A stretch of DNA of 64,000 nucleotides from Amaurobius ferox (GCA_951213105.1 OX578133.1:140046813-140110812); one strand, 5' to 3'; counted from the first letter of the stretch, positions 13,168-24,602 are shown. Notes: generated from the letters alone by a model not told the origin. A program made the numbers and translations.

Positions 13168-14316
13168 TTTTTAACACTTTACAACAAAGTTGAAAAGTGT
13201 TTATGACTTTGTTCATTCTGTCTGTCTGTCAGTCAGTTAGCACGATAACTACCGTAAAAATGACTTAATCAAAATGAAATTTTAGTATGTTGTTCAGACG
13301 GTCTGTAGAACCTATGGGAATATAAATGAATAATATCACCCAATTAGTTTTGGATTGAACCCGGGTTGAAAAAATGAAATACACTGAACCCTATGGGACC
13401 TAATTTTTCAAACATTTTTAAGCGGATTTAAAATTCACAAATTGCTTCGAAAAGTTTAGGTAATATTCAAATTATTCCATAAAATATATAACAAAATTTT
13501 CAGCAAAATATATTCAGTAGTTTTTTAAATAAAAATTAAAATAATAATTACACCTCTTATATGAAGCGATCACGTGACCATGATACAAAAAGATCACGTG
13601 ACCCACTTCAAAATGAAATATGGCATCCATCTTGTCTCAAAATCATGATTTTTAAAGTTCTTTTTAATTCATATTGAGTATTGGATCCGTCCTAAAACCG
13701 ATTTATTTTTGCTTAAATTCTGTGCATCTACATACTAAAACAACGCAATTACAATATATTTGAGTTTAAATGATCATCCAAATTTGATTATTTCTACAAC
13801 GAAGCCTATTTTTCACTTATGTAAAATGTAAACAGCAAAATATGTAGAATGAGTTGTATAAGAATTGCTGTATTTCTTTAACCCAAAATTATTTAGCCCA
13901 TGGAGTCTGCATAGCTGATATGAATGAGATATTTATTGATTTTACAAAGAGAAGAACAATTTTTTTCGATGAAGTTTTAAGCATAGAATTTAATTACTTG
14001 TAGCTCCATGGTCTTAATTTTTAAATAAAATCAATTATTATAGTATTGTGATGAATGAAATGAATGGGAAAATGTTATAATGAAATGCTGTTTTTATAGA
14101 GAGATCCAGCCGTGTTATTTTTTCTATGACGTCATTTGAATGAATTTCAGTTGTTTTCGATGAAGTTTTTAAATATAATAAATTATCGTAGTATTATGAT
14201 AGTTTTAAAAATATTACCGAGGAATGTATCGCATTTTAGAGATGTTTAATTAAATTGCATTGAAGTTGGAAAGTGTTTCATAATCAATGCTTTAAGCATG
14301 ATTGATCTTTCTTGTT
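13168..14316 (+). mobile_element. Family A repeat, copy 3
   Basis: Begins TTTTTAACACTTTACAAC and ends CTTTCTTGT. Contains the GTCT microsatellite (13218-13234), CACGTG boxes (13570-13602), TGACGTCA (near 14127) and the closing palindrome. The segment that in copies 2, 6 and 7 contains the AAACCAGGCAATTTATATTT block is missing. No coding capacity. Confidence 0.85.
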
Positions 14317-14970
14317 TTTATTAAGCCAGTATTAAGTAATAATTTCTTTGTGTGGCACAATTGCATTAATCATAATGAGCCATTCTCATGATGAAAAACA
14401 ATGTAATATATTTTAAAACTCACCGCGGAGTTTTGGCAACTTCAGATAACGTTTCATTAAAATTCAAATTTTGGCCAAAGTCTAAAAATTCAAATTTTGG
14501 CTAACTCTATTGACGACCGCTCTTTTATGCAACATTACACACTGCCCTAGATATTAATACGTGAACGAAAATGTGGTTAACTTTAAACAGACGAAACTTC
14601 ACACTATTTGTTTCCAAAACTGAACATACAAGAGGAAAACCCTCTTTGATTGAAAACGCCGACTTGACATAATTCCATCCACAGTAAAGATTTCCTGTGA
14701 AATTAAAGCGGTATTTCTAAAATAATCAGAAATATTTTCTGTTGTTTGTGGTAGATGATAATTACTAGAGCACGGATTTTGCCCATTTGTTTCCTGATTC
14801 TAACACATATGTATATAATCATAGGATTCTAACGCATATGTATCTACATTTCTGGCTCTAAGGGACCCACTATCCAAATCTTATAGTACTTATACACGCC
14901 TATTTTTATGGTTTGTGTCTATAAATGCCTATTTTAAAATTAGTGCTTATATACGCCCAGGCTTAACCTA
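14317..14970. other. Non-coding spacer between Family A copies
   Basis: No gene seen. Contains a local duplication of AATTCAAATTTTGGC (14459-14505) and of GATTCTAACRCATATGTAT (14797-14842). Confidence 0.6.
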
Positions 14971-14994
14971 TTTTTAACACTTTACAACATAGTT

Positions 14995-15376
14995 GTTGTT
15001 GAGACCCAGACCGTCCGACCTACCAGAAAGGTGTAAGGTAACTGTTTGGACGGCGGGGAAGTGCCACCCAATTTAGACCGAAACCCAGAGGGGGAGGCAT
15101 CCACGGGGACCGTACCCTCTTTCCCCTACCACCAACCTCTCGGAAGGACTTACGGACCTACATGTTTAACGTGATCGTACTCCGCATGAACACGGCGGCA
15201 GTTGTGGCAGCGTGCAAATCCAGCGCGAAAACCACCGAGCTACCGCGCCCGAAATGTGCCAACAGCACGCGGTGTTCCCAGGTGGTCACCCACCCAAGTA
15301 CTAACCGCGCCCGATGCTGCCTGACTTCGGTGATCTAACGAGAACCGGTGTTTTTAGCACGGTACGGCCGTTGGCT
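14995..15376 (-). mobile_element. Chimeric SINE: 5S head, tRNA-like segment, hairpin tail
   Basis: Flanked by TTACAACATAGTT (14982-14994) and TTATAACATAGTT (15377-15389), a 13-bp target duplication with one mismatch. Reading on the minus strand: a complete 5S rRNA-like head (15258-15375); a segment GGGCGCGGTAGCTCGGTGG that looks like a tRNA 5' half with a pol III A box; a body shared with the tRNA-headed SINE at 16488-16745; a 3' hairpin whose stem pairs CCGTCC with GGACGG (15048-15053 with 15011-15016); and a short AAC-repeat end. The internal 5S promoter would drive pol III transcription. A LINE partner would supply the enzymes. Confidence 0.85.
15258..15375 (-). rRNA. 5S rRNA-like head of SINE (5S-derived)
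   Basis: The minus strand begins GCCAACGGCCGTACC and ends GTGCTGTTGGC, with internal landmarks CACCGGTTCTCGT, GATCACCGAAGT, GCATCGGGC, TAGTACTTGG and GGTGACC. Length is 118 nt, close to a full 5S rRNA (about 120). Several changes relative to typical animal 5S, for example GTTAGATCACC for GTCCGATCACC, and the attached SINE body show that this is a retroposed head and not a functional rDNA gene. Confidence 0.85.
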
Positions 15377-16073
15377 TTATAACATAGTTAAAAAGTGTTT
15401 ATGACTTCATTCTGTCTGTCTGTCTGTTAGCACGATAACTGCCGTAAAAATGACTTTATAAAAATGAAATTTTAGTATGTTGTTCAGACGGTCTGTGGGA
15501 CCTATGGGAATATAAATGAATAATATCACCCAATTAGTTTTGGATTGAACCCGGGTTGAAAAAATGAAATACACTGAACCCTATGGGGCCTAATACTTCA
15601 AACATTTTTTACGCAAATTTAAAATTCACAAATTGCTTCGAAAGTTTTAGAAAATATTCAAATTATCCCATAAAATATATAAAAAAAATTTCAGCAAAAT
15701 ATATTTAGTAGTTTTTTAAATAAAAATTAAAATATTAATTACACCCTTTATATGAAGAGGCCATTTGACCATTATACGAAGAGATCAAGTGACCCACTTC
15801 AAAATAAAATATGGCATCCATCTTCTCTCAAAAGCGTGATTTTTAACGTTCTTTTTAATTCATATTTAGTGTTGTAACCGTCCTAAAACGGCTTTATTTT
15901 TACTTAAATTCTAAGTTTTAAGTTTTCAAATATAACAAATTAATGTAGTATTGTGATAATTTTAAAAATATTACCGAGGAATGTATCGCATTTTATAGAT
16001 GTTTATATAAAATTGCATTGAAGTTGGAAAGTGTTTCATAATCAGTGTTATATGCATGATTGGTCTTTCTTGT

Positions 16074-16487
16074 TTATTTATTTTCCCCGTTTTTATTGGG
16101 AGCATATACTCTGCCCTACTAATGATTTTAATTAAAAGAAATTGAAGCATCTACTTCTCGTATCTGCTATTGATAGACTTATTGCCCATTTTATTATTGA
16201 TATAGATTCAGCCTCAAATTCTGAAGGAAGTAGGGGTTCATTAAGGATTTTTATTTCCGGCTTTATTTTTCCAAGTTCCGAATTCTCATTTTACTTGAAA
16301 CGCTTATTTTTCGAAATTGACTATTTATAAAACTTAAACTGATAGATTCAACATTACATTCTAAAGGGGTTCAGGGGCTCACTAAGAATTTCAATTTCTG
16401 GTTCTGGAGATGTCACTTCCGCTTTTCTAAAAATTAGTATGATTGTACGAAAGAAGTGTGCAAAAAGTATAAAAATACTTATAATAT
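16074..16487. other. Non-coding spacer
   Basis: Short AT-rich stretch between Family A copy 4 and the next SINE. Two related segments (16207-16260 and 16347-16400, sharing GATTCA.C.T.A.ATTCT and GGGGTTCA) suggest a small diverged local duplication. Nothing gene-like. Confidence 0.5.
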
Positions 16488-16745
16488 TTGGACGGCTGGG
16501 AGAGTTCCACTTAATTTCGACAGGAACCCAATAGAGGGGGCGATCACAGGGACCGTACCATCGTTCCCCTAACCTATCACTTCTCGTATGGACTTTCGGC
16601 CCTACAGATTTAACGTGCCTATACTCGGCGTAGAAGAGGTACTTTTGGGTGGCGGGGATCAAACCTGACTTTTGGGTAACGGGGATAAAACCTGGGTCTA
16701 TCACATGTGATCCCAATGCCTTAACCATCGGGCTATCTCGGCCCA
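16488..16745 (-). mobile_element. tRNA-headed SINE with duplicated B-box unit
   Basis: The minus strand begins GGGCCGAGATAGCCCGATGG, a tRNA-like 5' half with a pol III A box, followed by GGTTTTATCCC resembling a B box. A 27-bp unit carrying that B box is tandemly duplicated (16641-16667 and 16668-16694). The body after it (GTTAAATCTGTAGG, CGGTCCCTGTG, CCCCTCTATTGGGTT) matches that of the 5S-headed SINE, and it ends within the hairpin at CCCAGCCGTCC. Flanks GTATAAAAATAC... (16467-16489) and GTATAAAGATG... (16760-16780) look like an old target duplication. A 152-codon open frame across it is incidental. Confidence 0.75.
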
Positions 16746-16780
16746 AATGGGGAAGGCACGTATAAAGATGTCTAATATTT

Positions 16781-17344
16781 AAATAACCAGACTGGAGTAA
16801 ACTCGTTGACACCTTGGGTGGTCTTGGTGGGGGATGAAGAATATGTCGCTGATCTGTAACCCAGCGAGGTAGCTGACTTTATATACACTCTTGTGAAATC
16901 ATGCGATGTAGACCGGATTTTCTCAAATTATTAAAACGTTTCGACAGATCGAAGATGTTCTTCTACACCAGCAAACATTGAAATGTATCTGGTAGTAAAT
17001 TGCCATCAATAAATGAATGAAATTAGTAAATAAATATTTGCCAAGTGTTTTTGTCTATATGAGGTATTTTTTTCCGGTTTACAAATTGCAGTAAAGGTTG
17101 TGTGTTAATGTTAAGATTTGTAGGTAAATTGTTTTGCCATCTTCTTTAACAAAACGATATATAAATATGACTTAATTATTTTTAACCTGTGATTGTACTA
17201 GTTCAGTGTCCTTTTTTACTTTTTCGGGCCTATTTTAATTGCTTATTAATTGCTTATTAAGTTTTTAATGCCTATTTTAAGTTCTTATTCTATCTTTTCA
17301 GTACCTAATTTGGGATTTTTAGTGCCTATAAATTCGGGTTCCAA
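16781..17344. other. Non-coding spacer
   Basis: No gene recognised. Near 17205-17335 short related phrases (CCTATTTTAA, TGCTTATTAA, TTAGTGCCTATA) recur, suggesting decayed tandem sequence. Confidence 0.5.
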
Positions 17345-17742
17345 TAATTTTTGAATCAAAAAACATGGCGTTTTTCAAGAGTGAAAGATTTTTCTTTAAT
17401 TTTATTTTGGAGCAAATTTCTCTAGCTATTCTCATGAGAGTGTCACTCAAGAGTTTCAGAAGACCCATGCTCTAAAACCTTTAACAATTTAACAACTACG
17501 AGGTTAGTAAAGCGTTTTATCTGTTACAGACAAAGAAAGAACAGACAGTCAGTCCTTCCGTTTTAATTCAGGACAAACTGTCTGAAATAAATACTGCGTT
17601 GCTGCAGCTCGTCAATGAATTCTTCTGAAACTCTTCAATGACACTCTTATAAGCATGGCTAGAGAAATACTGCTCTAAAAAAAAAACATATTTTACTCTG
17701 GGAAAACACTATAATCTTTGATTGATAAAAAATAAATCTGTC
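17345..17742. mobile_element. Foldback element
   Basis: Arms 17345-17463 and about 17598-17742 are imperfect reverse complements; the best part reads TTTCTCTAGC...GAGAGTGTCA...GAGTTTCAGAAGA on the left and its complement on the right. The spacer of about 135 bp has no coding sequence. Probably a MITE or relic of a larger inverted-repeat transposon. Confidence 0.55.
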
Positions 17743-19491
17743 TTGATCGTTTGACATATTAAAAACAGCAGACAATATTATTGATATATTTTTGAGGGTA
17801 TGTTAGGGCCACCTAACTGAAAAAAAAAATCTACTATTTCAATTTCTCGATACATTGTATGATATTAAAATTAGATGTGCAAGACTTTTCGATCACTCTG
17901 TATTATGTCAGAATCAGAACTATTATATCAGAAAATTTTCACAAAACTGGCGATTCTATTCAAGGAAGTTTTGCTTGAAACACCTGTTTTTATTGTCAAA
18001 ATAATAATCTTATTTTACTTAAATCACTGTAAATTAGACAGAATTATAAATAAATTTTACAGGAGATAATTATATACTGAATTTCATTTATTTAAATTTT
18101 CTTAATTATTTTTTAATTTACTATCATAAAATTCAAACTTCACACAATTTTTCTGCTAACTTTTCATCAATCAGACTTATGATCAACCAAGATATCTCGA
18201 AACTATATATCTCGAAACAAGATATCTCGATATCTATCAACCAAGATATTTCGAAATTTGAATGGAAAGTAAAAAAGTAAGTTATAGTTGTAGCTAAATA
18301 AATAACTCGTGTAGGCAACTTTGAAGTACTTCTCAACCTTGAATCTAATACATCGGTTTAGTCTTATGCTCATTAAAAGTTAATCAGTTATATGTCAATT
18401 CGTAATGTATTAAGTTTCATTCATTGTCAATATAACACATTTATTCACTGGAATTTTCAATTAATGAAAGATGTGCAAAAGCATTAAAAAATAGATTGTA
18501 ACTATCAAATAAGAATTTAATGAAATTGATTAAAATTATACACACAAATTAATAAGCTTCTGCTGGAAAACAATTAGGAAACTATGAGGGAGTTATTGAA
18601 ATTTTTTGAACAATTACATATAATTATTCAGTGGACCGTTTCGAATTACTCATGAAGAATATAAATATATCTGATGTAGGCAGTGAATAGATTTATATTC
18701 AAAATAATATTTTTTTATCTTTTAGTTACCATTTAATTGAGCTGTATCACATACAATAATATCACACCAACTAGCCCAAACTATATTTTGAGAATGACGA
18801 ACCATTTGCACAAGAAAGTTAAGTATATCCCTTTTTATCACCTTTTCGATATTTCGAAGCAATTGTTTTAAAGAGCAGGTCTATTTCTTCGATCCATACA
18901 GAAATCTAATCAGCACCAGAATAACACATGACTTATCACGCTATTTATAGATTAAAGTTGTATTTTTCGGAATATCTGGATAACATCGATTTCGTTAAAT
19001 CAGGGGAGAAAAAGGAAATATTTCTCTCTCTCTCTACTGAATTCTTATCTAATATACAAAACCCACGGCGAGCAATATTGATATCAAAACATAACCTGTT
19101 GCAAATTGAAAAAGATCAAAAGAATTGTTACAGTGCAAATAAAAAAGAACATTTTTATACATACTCTGTAAATCCAGGGGGAAAAATTAGTTGTCACGCT
19201 TTCCAGCCCAACAGGAAAGTGGATATATTAGTTTGTAACCTACCATAAAACTGCAGATTGCTGTTCTGTAAACCTATTAGAAAAAATTTAGGTATAAGTA
19301 CACATACAAGAACATTATGTATTTTATAATAGATTTTTATGTTTATTCACTTGTAAGATTTTAGAAGCAAGATTTAATACTTGTGGAGTTCTTCCAATCA
19401 CACCAATTCCAGTATTTTTGTATTAATAACAATATTATGTAATCTATTGATGTTTCATCACAAACGTTAAAACTCAAGGTTTTACTACTGG
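17743..19491. other. Non-coding stretch
   Basis: No gene supported. At 18185-18256 a short unit GATATCTCGAAAC/ATATCTCGA recurs four to five times in direct and palindromic form. Two open frames (17875-18069, 64 codons; 18928-19248, 106 codons) lack recognisable domains; the second is the longest unexplained open frame in this section and has ordinary AT-rich codon content. Confidence 0.5.
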
Positions 19492-19650
19492 GCACAAGCG
19501 GATCCAAGGGAGAGGCTTCACCCCCCCCCCTCATCCAAATGAAATTGTAACCAGTAGATAAAATGACGTTTTACCTATATTATACCTATGTATCAGATTA
19601 CAAAAACTTAGCTCCTCCCTAAGCAATTTATGGATATGCCACTGATGCTG
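19492..19650. mobile_element. Possible short hAT-like remnant
   Basis: Left edge GGCACAAGCGGATCCAAGGG followed by a C run, and right edge (reverse complement) CAGTGGCATATCCATAAATT, form a loose inverted pair of the type seen at hAT ends. No clear 8-bp duplication, so this is tentative. Confidence 0.25.
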
Positions 19651-19794
19651 CCCAACTACAGAGAAGAAAGTGGAGACAAAAAAAGTACAACTAAATTATC
19701 TGCCAGCTACATCAAAAGAGAATTTGTAATCTACTACCCACTTATAGATTTTTGGTAATTTAAATATGTTTGCAAGCATTAAAATATCATCTTT

Positions 19795-20110
19795 TTGAGT
19801 ATTACTAAGGGGTTCCACCCCAAGTCGCCAACCACAGTAACTCACTTCACAAGCTCTGTCGTATCGCCTGCTGGGAGTCCGCCCTTTGTTCGATGGCACT
19901 CACAAATCCCCAGAGATCGCTTTTTGAGAATTTCAATCCGGCTGGCGCACACGGCCGCCTTCGTACACTTCTCTAGCTGATGCTCGGCAAGCCATAGAGC
20001 TCGGGGCCTCCCTGTTCTTTGCTCCCCCTGTTACCGTTACGCCGATGTAATACGGCCCTTGCTCGCTGATACTCTTCAGCTCTTTCAACCCCGCGACGTG
20101 TAAATATGTA
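19795..20110. other. GC-rich island of unknown nature
   Basis: About 300 bp with clearly higher GC than its surroundings and several CpG pairs. Open frames exist in both directions (19696-19899 minus, 19795-19980 plus), but no domain is recognised. It could be a decayed SINE or other retroelement segment, or a host exon or promoter. None of the SINE modules described elsewhere is found in it. Confidence 0.35.
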
Positions 20111-22264
20111 ACTTTCAGTCACGTATTTGCAACAATAAAACTGACATTTAAAATGTAACAGTAACGATAGCCAACGACAACGAAAGTTTCAATGATCGCT
20201 TCAGTATTAGAGGTCCGAATAATAAATTTATTTTTAATTACTTAAATCACTTAAATATTACTTTTTTGTAAATAGCTTCAGCATTTTCAACTATGGTTAG
20301 ATTTTGAAGATAAATGAAGGAAAAATGGTACAAAAAATAAAATTTTTTACCTTAAAATTGTAAAAAAAAAAATAGAAATTTTATTCCGATTGTAACCAAA
20401 CGAGGAGGCGACGCATGGTACAGTATTCTAAACCATCATGCAAAATTGCAAGTCATCTGATACCATAGTTTCGGCGCTAGCCTTGAGAGAATATTTTTAA
20501 AGAATTTTGTCAGTGGCAGCGACAAGCTTTTTACCAACATAAAAAGATGAGGTGAAATCTCGTTATAAGGAACTTCATGGGACCTCTGAAATTTGTTCTT
20601 TATAAAGAAATTTAATAATATATATATATATATATATATATTTAAACATTTTAATTTGTACTATTACTTACATCAGGGAATTTTTTAGTTCGAGTCGAAC
20701 TTCATTCTGCTCCTTCGACATGCCACTCCATGCAAGTATACATTTGTAACACCTCTCATTTAGCTGCATTTAAAAAATCAAACTAAATAATCTTGACCGT
20801 TTTTAAGAGTTGCAAAGCTCCGAATCGGTGCAATTACGGTAACAAACTTTTCTACAAGTAAAAGCAAAGGCGTTATTTTATTTTATTTTTTTTATCTTCC
20901 CGCCAAATCTTCCACGGCATGTTAAGCGGATTAAAAGCTACTTAAAAAAAATAATTCGCGCACAAAGCTTCTTACTTCACTTTCTCTTAGCCTTGGATTG
21001 CGTTGAAAAAGGTAGAAATATCAGACAATAAAGATCTTGTCCTAATTGACTCCCGCGCTAGACTGTGGATAATTGACAATTCGGGACTAAATATAGTTTT
21101 CGGTAATTCGAGAAAATTGCGGATAGGTAAGCCAAGAAAAAACTTTAAGGAAGACGTTGAGTAAATTAAGAAATAAAGACCACAAATGTTGCATTATATG
21201 ATAGCAGAGCCGGCTCAAAATATTTTTCGCCAAGCATGTTTTTGCCCCTTCCCCCCATCATCACAAAAGGAAAAGTTAGTGAACATGCTAACCTAATATA
21301 GCCAATCGATATGCTGAATAACAGCCAATATAGACCACAAATTAGGAATACGCAAAAATATAAAACACTTTATCTCAATATTCTCACTATTTTTTTTTAT
21401 TTACAGTTTTTTTTTAATTCTATACAAATAATTTTACTGTTTTAGATTAGATTGTATGAAACGAGTGACTATCGCATGAATTTTCTTCAATGACTATTTC
21501 CATAAATCTCCCACGCATCTGTTAATTACACCTGTTAAGTTATCAAAATGTCACAATCAAAATTCTTAATACACTTTTATTTCAATAAATAAAATAAACA
21601 CAGACAACTAAAGTTCAATTATAAACACATAAGCTTACTACTTTAGATCATACAAAAAGTAATCTGGTTTAATGACTAGCCACAAAATTTTTCAGATTTG
21701 CCAAGTTCTCGTGATGTCACTCTCAACCAAAATTATTGCTGTTTTGATTAGTTAAAAAGAGAAAAATAAGATTAATTCTAAATAAGAATTCTTACTGTTA
21801 TAGATTATAAATACAACACGTGTATGTGGTTTAATTGCTATTCAAACAGTGGCGTCTCCACAGGATTAAGAGGGTGAGGAATTGAATCCACAGTAAGCAG
21901 TTGATGAAAATTTTGATCTACAACTGATGATATTGAGTTTATATCCCAACAAATTAGGAGTAAAACCTCTGGAATAGCATACAAGCATAAGAACACCATC
22001 AACAAATTATTATTATGGTTAAAAGAATGAATAATGTATTTTGTTACTAAACAAAAATGATAATTAAAGTGATTAAATCATTATGCATATCGATAGTTAA
22101 ATCACTATTATATGTACTTCATAAGAATTAAAGTCATAATATATATAGATCTAAGAAAATTAATTCGATTACATGAAGGTTGCATGAAGCTTTTTAATGG
22201 GTTTGTGCAGCAAATACTTTAAGCAAAAGGCTACTTCATGTATTATCCATTAGCTTCCTTACCG
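20111..22264. other. Non-coding stretch with DNA-transposon-like scraps
   Basis: Includes a (TA)n run at 20617-20641. Phrases such as CTCGTTATAAGGAACTTCAT (20562-20581) and GGTAATTCGAGAAAATTGCG (21102-21121) resemble pogo/Tigger-type non-coding ends, without clear boundaries. CAGTGGCGTCTCC at 21847 could be one hAT-like end, but no partner is visible. No gene seen. Confidence 0.45.
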
Positions 22265-22270
22265 CTATAT

Positions 22271-22280
22271 GTTTATTATA

Positions 22281-22324
<44 letters not shown>

Positions 22325-22337
22325 TAATAAGAATAGT

Positions 22338-22381
<44 letters not shown>

Positions 22382-22423
22382 TTGATAAAAACAAATGTGC
22401 AGGAGTGCATATCTGTAAACACA

Positions 22424-22480
<57 letters not shown>
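22271..22480. repeat. (TA)n and (AAT)n microsatellite cluster
   Basis: Runs of TA at about 22276-22291, 22340-22377 and 22422-22480, and AAT/ATA at about 22289-22329, directly left of the mariner-like element. Open frames of alternating Tyr and Ile here are artefacts of the repeats. TA-rich DNA is also the target type of mariner transposons. Confidence 0.95.
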
Positions 22481-22488
<8 letters not shown>

Positions 22489-22490
22489 TA

Positions 22491-22820
22491 TACAAGGTGG
22501 TCATAATACTTCCCCGATATATGAACCCCTAGCGGCCTATCCTCTCAACCAATCAAAAGGAAATTTCAGGTATTGTTATTTGAAGGTATGCGCTCGAGAT
22601 TGTAATGATTTTAAACAATAGGGCTCTCACGGTTACGGTTACAGTGAAAAAATTTCGAAATTTTCGAATGGCAACACCCACTTTTTTCCTTCGCAAATTG
22701 ATCAGCGCATTGAAAAACCATAAATGGTGTTGGAAAGATACACGTACGACGAAAATTGGCGGCGTAAAACATCTGCAAAGAAGAGCATTGTAAAGGACCA
22801 ATGACAACACAAGAGAGGAA
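22491..22820. repeat. Left inverted repeat of mariner-like element 1
   Basis: Pairs with 24078-24408. It includes the matching landmarks CCCCTAGCGGCCTATC, GGTTACGGTTACAGTGAAAA and GGACCAATGACAACACA. A few short open frames in it mirror frames in the right arm and are not genes. Confidence 0.85.
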
Positions 22821-22842
22821 AGGGAAAAAACTTTTATTGGAA

Positions 22843-23926
22843 TTACAAATTTTCAAAGTGCCCACCTTCGCAGACGATAACGCATTGCATGCAGGAGATT
22901 GTTGACAACAATGACGAACGTAACATCACAGGAGGAATCTGTATAACTTCACGTTTTATGGCATCTTTCAATTCTGACAAATTTCGTGAATTTGATGTGT
23001 ACACCTTAGATTTCTGATAACCCCAGAACCAGAAATCCATTGCAGTGAGGTCGGGGGATCGCGGTGGCCACGAAACTGCAAAGTTACGGGAGATGACTCT
23101 ATCACCAAAATTCTGTTGCAGCACTTGTTGAACACATGTAGCGACGCGTGGAGGTGCACCATCTTGCATTCATATGTCATTAACGACATTTCCCTGCTGC
23201 AATTCTGGAATTACGTAATTCTGCACCATTGTTTTATACCGAGGACCTGTGATGGAGCACTATTGCATACCATTGGAAGTGACCTCTCCGAAGAAGTACG
23301 GACCGAGAACGAATGTGCTTGCGATGCCGCACCACATAGTCACTTTAGCTTCGTGTAAAGGCACTGGTGCCACATCGTGAGGATTTTCATCAGCCCAGTG
23401 AACGCAGTTCTTGGAGTTTATGTTCCCAGTTAAGGAGAAATGTGCCTCATCCGTCCGTAATATCCGCAGAGGCCACCTGCTATCTTCATCATATCTGATG
23501 AGGAAAAAATTCGCAAAGTCGACACACTGTTGCTCGTCTCCAGGTTGCAACATCTGGACGCGCTGGAATCGATAAGGAAACATCCGCAGAACAGAGCTCA
23601 GAAGCTTGAGGACTGTGATTTTCGGTACATCGAAATTGCGGGTAACACTTCTTGCAGTACGCAATGGACCTGCAGTAATCGTATTATGATGCACTTCCGC
23701 AACAACTTCAACAAGAACAGATAGATGGTCGTCCGGATCGCGGGCTATCACATGTGAATCCAGTATCTTAATTTTTTTTTACCAAATCACGTACAGTTCG
23801 TACGGAATATGGACCTCTTCTTACCTTATGATTTCGCCAATAAACTCGCACTGCTTCGGCAGCATTTTCCCCATTCAGATAAAACAGCTTTATCAATTCA
23901 CCTCGTTGTTTCCCTGTAAGGGTCAT
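22843..23926 (-). pseudogene. DUF4817/DDE mariner-like transposase, broken
   Basis: Begins at an ATG at 23926 with MTLTGKQRGELIKLFYLNG, an N-terminal helix-turn-helix of the DUF4817 type, and ends at 22843 with GGHFENL. Catalytic landmarks in order are RTDEAHFSLTG (first Asp), MQDGAPPR (second Asp) and SPDLTAMDFWFWG (third Asp). I count 41 residues between the second Asp and the one in MDF. The total of about 360 codons is normal for the family. Three lesions are visible: a frameshift in an A9 tract (23772-23780), a TAG about 23258-23260 and a TGA at about 23167-23169. It would cut and paste the element at TA sites if intact; here it is inactive. Confidence 0.9.
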
Positions 23927-24077
23927 CTTGTTGGCACGTTCGAACACTTGGTTGAAAAAAACAATCTTCACACTGTTTATTAAAGGTTTTCCACAAGCAA
24001 TGCTTTGGACATGGTGTTCAGTGATTGGTGCTTCTATTGTATATCCCTGTGAATTATGCAAAGTGTGTCAATGCACC

Positions 24078-24408
24078 TCCTCTCTGTGTTGTCATTGGTC
24101 CTTTACAAAGCTCTTCTTTGTAAATGTTTTACGCCGCCAATCTTCGTCATACGTGTATCTTTCCAACGCCATTTATGGTTTTTCAATGCCCCAATCAATT
24201 TGAACAGGAAAAAAGTGGGTGTTGCCATTCGAAAATTTCGAATTTTTTTCACTGTAACCGTAACCGTGAGAGCTCTATTATTTGAAATCATCACAACCTC
24301 GAGCGCATACCTTCAAATAACAATATCTGAAATTTCCTTTCAATTGGTTGAGCAGATAGGCCGCTAGGGGTTCATATATCGGGGAAGTTTTTCTATGACC
24401 ACCCTGTA
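24078..24408. repeat. Right inverted repeat of mariner-like element 1
   Basis: Reverse complement of the left arm with scattered mismatches. The transposase start lies about 150 bp inside it. Confidence 0.85.
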
Positions 24409-24511
24409 TATATATACTCCGCTTTTATTCTTTAAAAATTGATCTTAGACATATACAGGGTGTCCGAAAAAGTCCTTTAACGCCCACAACATTTTACCAA
24501 TTCGGACACCC

Positions 24512-24551
24512 TATATATATATATATATATATATATTTTCACGGTGTTTTC

Positions 24552-24602
<51 letters not shown>
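24512..24602. repeat. (TA)n microsatellites
   Basis: Two runs (24512-24536 and 24555-24602) lie between the left inverted end and the first Penelope-like pseudo-LTR. Confidence 0.95.

Larger units (their letters stand above)
14971..16073 (+). mobile_element. Family A repeat, copy 4, split by a SINE
   Basis: Starts TTTTTAACACTTTACAACAT and ends TCTTTCTTGT. After 24 bases it is interrupted by the 5S-headed SINE (14995-15376) and resumes at 15377 with a duplicated TTATAACATAGTT. It is also deleted in the middle: sequence jumps from the GCTTTATTTT...TTAAATTCT region to the TTTTCAAATATAAC region near 15910. The E-boxes of other copies are damaged here (CATTTGACC, CAAGTGACC). Confidence 0.8.
22491..24408 (-). 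mobile_element. Mariner-like element with ~330-bp inverted repeats
   Basis: The outer ends are TACAAGGTGGTCATAATACT on the left and, reversed, TACAGGGTGGTCATAGAAAA on the right, then both continue CTTCCCCGATATATGAACCC. Similarity continues to about 22820 on the left and 24078 on the right, giving inverted repeats of about 330 bp, unusually long for mariner-like elements. A TA lies at each outer edge, matching the TA target site of the Tc1/mariner superfamily. The single transposase gene inside is on the minus strand and broken. The close match of the two arms suggests moderate age. Confidence 0.9.

Noticed and set aside
15258..15375. A functional 5S rRNA gene
   Set aside because: It is fused to a SINE body and tail, flanked by a target duplication and carries substitutions at usually invariant positions.
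16354..16812. A 152-codon open frame on the minus strand, among the longest in the window
   Set aside because: It runs through the tRNA-headed SINE and its flanks; the SINE explains the sequence and no domain is seen in the peptide.
22265..22621. Several open frames rich in Tyr-Ile repeats on both strands
   Set aside because: They are translations of (TA)n and (AAT)n microsatellites.
22843..23926. Recoding by frameshifting on the A9 tract to give an active transposase
   Set aside because: Two in-frame stop codons further on also break the gene, so simple decay is the better explanation.
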